In this document: in pieces, positions 61,877-64,000 of the stretch
How positions within the stretch are numbered: position 1 is the first letter of the stretch
Layout: each line of letters begins with the position of its first letter
DNA from: JBKDZR01 sp047971485
GTDB lineage: Bacteria; Pseudomonadota; Alphaproteobacteria; Rhodobacterales; Rhodobacteraceae
Assembly (NCBI GenBank): GCA_047971485.1
Contig: JBKDZR010000010.1
Coordinates: 1 to 64,000, forward strand
Reading direction: 5' to 3'
Length of the DNA stretch: 64,000 nt
Made by a program: the position numbers and the translations under genes
Notes under the pieces: generated by a model
Database searches by the model: none
Told to the model about the DNA's origin: nothing
Seen by the model: only the letters and a program-made list of their open reading frames with translations

Positions 61877-62521
61877 TCAGGTACCCTGCAGGCTTTCGAA
61901 GGCTTTCACCGACAGGGCTTCGACTTCCAGGTCCGTCGGGTGCTGGCCTGTCAGGCAATACAGGTAGTCCCGGGCGCGCGCGATCCGGGTTTCCCGTGCT
62001 TCCAGAGGATCCTGCACATGATAGCCGATCTGCGTGAAATAAACGATCTGGGCCCGAACGTCTGCTTCGGAATAGGAATAGTCGTGGCGCCGGAACATGC
62101 CGGCTATGGCCTCCAGTCGGGCACCCTCGCTTTGGTCCAGCGCTCGGCGAACGGACGGATCGCGCCGGGCCCAGTCCCGGATGGCGAAGTCTAGCTTGGT
62201 ATCGAAATTCTTGGGGGATACCCAGACGGCAAGCAGGTTCCCAAGGGCCATACCGATCGACGGTGCCGGGGCGCTTGCTGCCTCGACAAGGACTTTCGTG
62301 TTGGTGCGCGCCCAGACCTCTATCAAGGCGTTCAGAAGCTCAGTCCGGTTCTTGAAGTACCAGTAGAAGCTTGATCTTGCGCAATCGAGTTTTCGCGACA
62401 GGTTGAGAACTTTAACCTGGTCCACGCCTTCCGTGACCAGGGTTGTCATCGCGACGTTCAGCCAGTCTTCCCGAGAGGTTCGCCCAGGGCCGCGCACACG
62501 TACCGATTTCTCTTTGATCAT
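61877..62521 (-). CDS. TetR-family regulator
   Basis: A 214-residue TetR protein with HTH at about 18-65 (DWLNVAMTTLVTEGVDQVKVLNLSRKLDCARSSFYWYFKNR) and a ligand-binding domain. It is followed on the same strand by the TRAP, dipeptidase and peptide-importer genes. The TGTACA-type sites ahead of three of those units are the best candidates for its binding sites. A TGTACA also occurs about 30 bp upstream of its own start (62553-62558). Confidence 0.85.
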   Translation of the reverse strand: MIKEKSVRVRGPGRTSREDWLNVAMTTLVTEGVDQVKVLNLSRKLDCARSSFYWYFKNRTELLNALIEVWARTNTKVLVEAASAPAPSIGMALGNLLAVWVSPKNFDTKLDFAIRDWARRDPSVRRALDQSEGARLEAIAGMFRRHDYSYSEADVRAQIVYFTQIGYHVQDPLEARETRIARARDYLYCLTGQHPTDLEVEALSVKAFESLQGT

Positions 62522-62607
62522 TCGTCAACTGGTCCTTTAACTATGTCTTTTATGTACAGGCCAGTGTGAAAATTGTCGATGCTATAGGCGTGGGAATGAA
62601 GGATATT

Positions 62608-62644
62608 CCCCCCGCAGTGATGAAATATTGGACACTGCAGGGGG
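62608..62644 (-). terminator. Terminator-like hairpin before tetR
   Basis: On the minus strand CCCCCTGCAGTG (62644-62633) pairs with CACTGCGGGGGG (62619-62608) with one bulged base, closing a 13-base loop. It follows the stop of the partial dehydrogenase gene by only a few bases and should end its transcript. No clear T run is visible. Confidence 0.55.
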
Positions 62645-62651
62645 TGTTATT

Positions 62652-64000
62652 TCAGCCGCGCATCTTGGCGCCCGTCGGATCGTAGGCGGTGGCGGGGATG
62701 ATCCGGGCCTGTCGTTCCTCTCCGATGACGTGCACAATGACCGACTGGCCTTCCTCTGCGACATTTGTGTCCACCAGCGCCATGGCAAGACTTTTGCTGA
62801 CGCGGTGCCCATATGCCCCCGAGGTTGTCATCCCGATGATGCGGCTGTTCTGCCAGATCGGCTCGAAGCCTACGGCATCGGCGTCTGTTGCGTCGATCTC
62901 CAGCGTGACAAGCCGTCGTGTGGGGGCATTGTCCGCTGCGGCAGCGGCCTTGCCGATGAAGTCCGGTTTCGTTGTGTCGATCCAACGATCAAGGCCGGTC
63001 ATCGCCGGGGTATAGGCCTGCGTGAATTCGGCGTTCCAGATTCCGATGCCCTTCTCCAGGCGCATTGAGAACATGGCCCTGAACCCGATTTCCTTCAGGC
63101 CCAGATCCGTGCCTGCCTTGAGCAACAGCCGCCGAAGCTGGGCGTGTTCGGATGCTGGCACGCTGATTTCCACGGCCGTTTCACCCGATAGCGACAGGCG
63201 CGCAATGCGGGCGCGATGCAGGCCAAGATCCACGTCGCGGCAGTGCATCATGCGCAGGTCCGACAGGTCAGTCTCGGAGATTTTCGATAGGATTTCAAAT
63301 GTCTTCGGGCCGTTGAGAGAAAAGCCGGTGACATCGTCCGAAATGTCTTCGATGCGCACGTCACCTGCCAAGTTCTGTTGGAACCAGCGCATGTGGAAAG
63401 CCCGCAGGTAATAGGATCCCATCAGCCAGAAAGACCCGTCCCCCCAGTTGAAGCAGGTCATGTCGCCTTTCAGGCGTCCATCATGGCCCAGCATAACTGC
63501 AAGGCGGACGCGCCCGGTCGCCGGAATCTTTGAGGCGATCAGGCGATCGAGCCATTTGGTCGCATCCTTCCCGGTGATGCGGTAGCGGGCAAAGCCGGCA
63601 ATATCCAGCATCCCGGCCGTTGTTTCGCAGGCCTTGCATTCCTCGGCGACCAGCGGGAAGGCGGTTGAGCGCTGCATAGTGCCGGGTTCCTCAAAGCCTT
63701 CGGGCGCGAAGTACAGCGGCGTTTCCAGTCCCCAGCTGTCACCCCAACGGGCGCCCGCGGCATCCATCTCGGCGTAGGAGCTGGTGGTGCGCAGCGTGCG
63801 CCCGGCGGGAAGTTGTTCGTTTGGATACGTCAGAACGAAACGGCGGGCATAGAATTGGGCTGTTGTCTGGCGAATGTATTCCTTGTTCGACTGGTGTGCG
63901 CCATAGCGTGCGACGTCCATGCCGAAGATGTCCTGTTCGGGCTGGCCATGAATCATCCACTCGGCCAGCGCCTTGCCGACGCCGCCACCCTGGCTGAAGC
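62652..64000 (-). CDS. Dimethylglycine/sarcosine dehydrogenase-like, C-terminal part
   Basis: The reading frame is open through the right edge, so the gene is cut; about 449 residues are visible. The first visible part (QGGGVGKALAEWMIHG ... DIFGMDVARYG) is the C-terminal end of the FAD oxidoreductase domain of the dimethylglycine/sarcosine dehydrogenase family. The remainder is the folate-binding GcvT-like domain (STAFPLVAEECKACETTAGMLDIAGFARYRITG, RIIGMTTSGAYGHRVSKSLAMA). It would demethylate an N-methylated amino acid and hand the one-carbon unit to tetrahydrofolate. The FAD-binding N-terminus lies outside the window. Confidence 0.85.
   Translation of the reverse strand, partial: FSQGGGVGKALAEWMIHGQPEQDIFGMDVARYGAHQSNKEYIRQTTAQFYARRFVLTYPNEQLPAGRTLRTTSSYAEMDAAGARWGDSWGLETPLYFAPEGFEEPGTMQRSTAFPLVAEECKACETTAGMLDIAGFARYRITGKDATKWLDRLIASKIPATGRVRLAVMLGHDGRLKGDMTCFNWGDGSFWLMGSYYLRAFHMRWFQQNLAGDVRIEDISDDVTGFSLNGPKTFEILSKISETDLSDLRMMHCRDVDLGLHRARIARLSLSGETAVEISVPASEHAQLRRLLLKAGTDLGLKEIGFRAMFSMRLEKGIGIWNAEFTQAYTPAMTGLDRWIDTTKPDFIGKAAAAADNAPTRRLVTLEIDATDADAVGFEPIWQNSRIIGMTTSGAYGHRVSKSLAMALVDTNVAEEGQSVIVHVIGEERQARIIPATAYDPTGAKMRG

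Overview
The window looks like part of a large, G+C-rich alphaproteobacterial plasmid or chromid, most likely from the Rhodobacteraceae (Roseobacter group) or a near relative. Three things support this. The left end carries a plasmid replication and partition module: a Rep3-type initiator with iterons, divergent from parA-parB, with repeated parS-like palindromes and a tyrosine recombinase. The rest is almost entirely catabolic and uptake genes, each with its own regulator. The gene families (TctABC, two TRAP systems, a DMSP-lyase-family cupin, a LigM-like folate demethylase) are typical of marine alphaproteobacteria. The taxonomic call is inference; there is no rRNA or tRNA in the window.

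Layout. 1-5.8 kb: recombinase, parB, parA, iteron origin and rep. 5.8-6.5 kb: a short CDF metal exporter behind a MerR-type promoter. 6.5-12.1 kb: a TetR regulator divergent from a NitT/TauT-type ABC importer with two permeases and an FAD monooxygenase. 12.1-17.8 kb: nicE-nicD-nicX-nicF (minus strand), a second TetR regulator and nicC. 18-21.1 kb: tctC-tctB-tctA. 21.2-25.5 kb: a Rieske oxygenase divergent from a CYP199-like P450, a [2Fe-2S] ferredoxin and a ferredoxin reductase. 25.5-29.5 kb: MarR regulator and TRAP transporter. 29.5-32.5 kb: a LysR-type regulator with an unusual tandem HTH, and a LigM-like demethylase. 32.7-33.7 kb: RES/Xre toxin-antitoxin. 33.8-40.5 kb: MarR regulator, small membrane protein plus sodium:solute symporter, then nicA-nicB. 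40.6-50.6 kb: LysR regulator, GMC oxidoreductase, Liv-type ABC importer, GST, sulfurtransferase and cyclase. 50.7-57.7 kb: peptide-type ABC importer with a DMSP-lyase-family cupin and an aminotransferase. 57.9-64 kb: M19 dipeptidase, a second TRAP system, TetR regulator and a partial dimethylglycine/sarcosine-dehydrogenase-like gene cut by the window edge.

How it works together. NicAB (nicotinate to 6-hydroxynicotinate), NicC (to 2,5-dihydroxypyridine), NicX (ring opening to N-formylmaleamate), NicD (to maleamate and formate), NicF (to maleate and ammonia) and NicE (to fumarate) make a complete aerobic nicotinate pathway. Catalytic residues are conserved at the expected spacing. The genes lie in three blocks over about 28 kb. 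An operator-like motif is shared by the nicE and nicC promoters, with weaker copies at the Rieske/P450 and symporter/nicAB promoters, so these blocks may form one regulon. The demethylase-type enzymes between the blocks raise the possibility that methylated pyridines or methoxy-aromatics feed in.

The most novel-looking parts are four: the possible N-methylpyridine/nicotinate link, the peptide-ABC/DMSP-lyase-like/aminotransferase operon with its flanking TGTACA-type operators, the GMC/Liv/GST/rhodanese/cyclase cluster of unknown substrate, and the LysR regulator with two helix-turn-helix domains.
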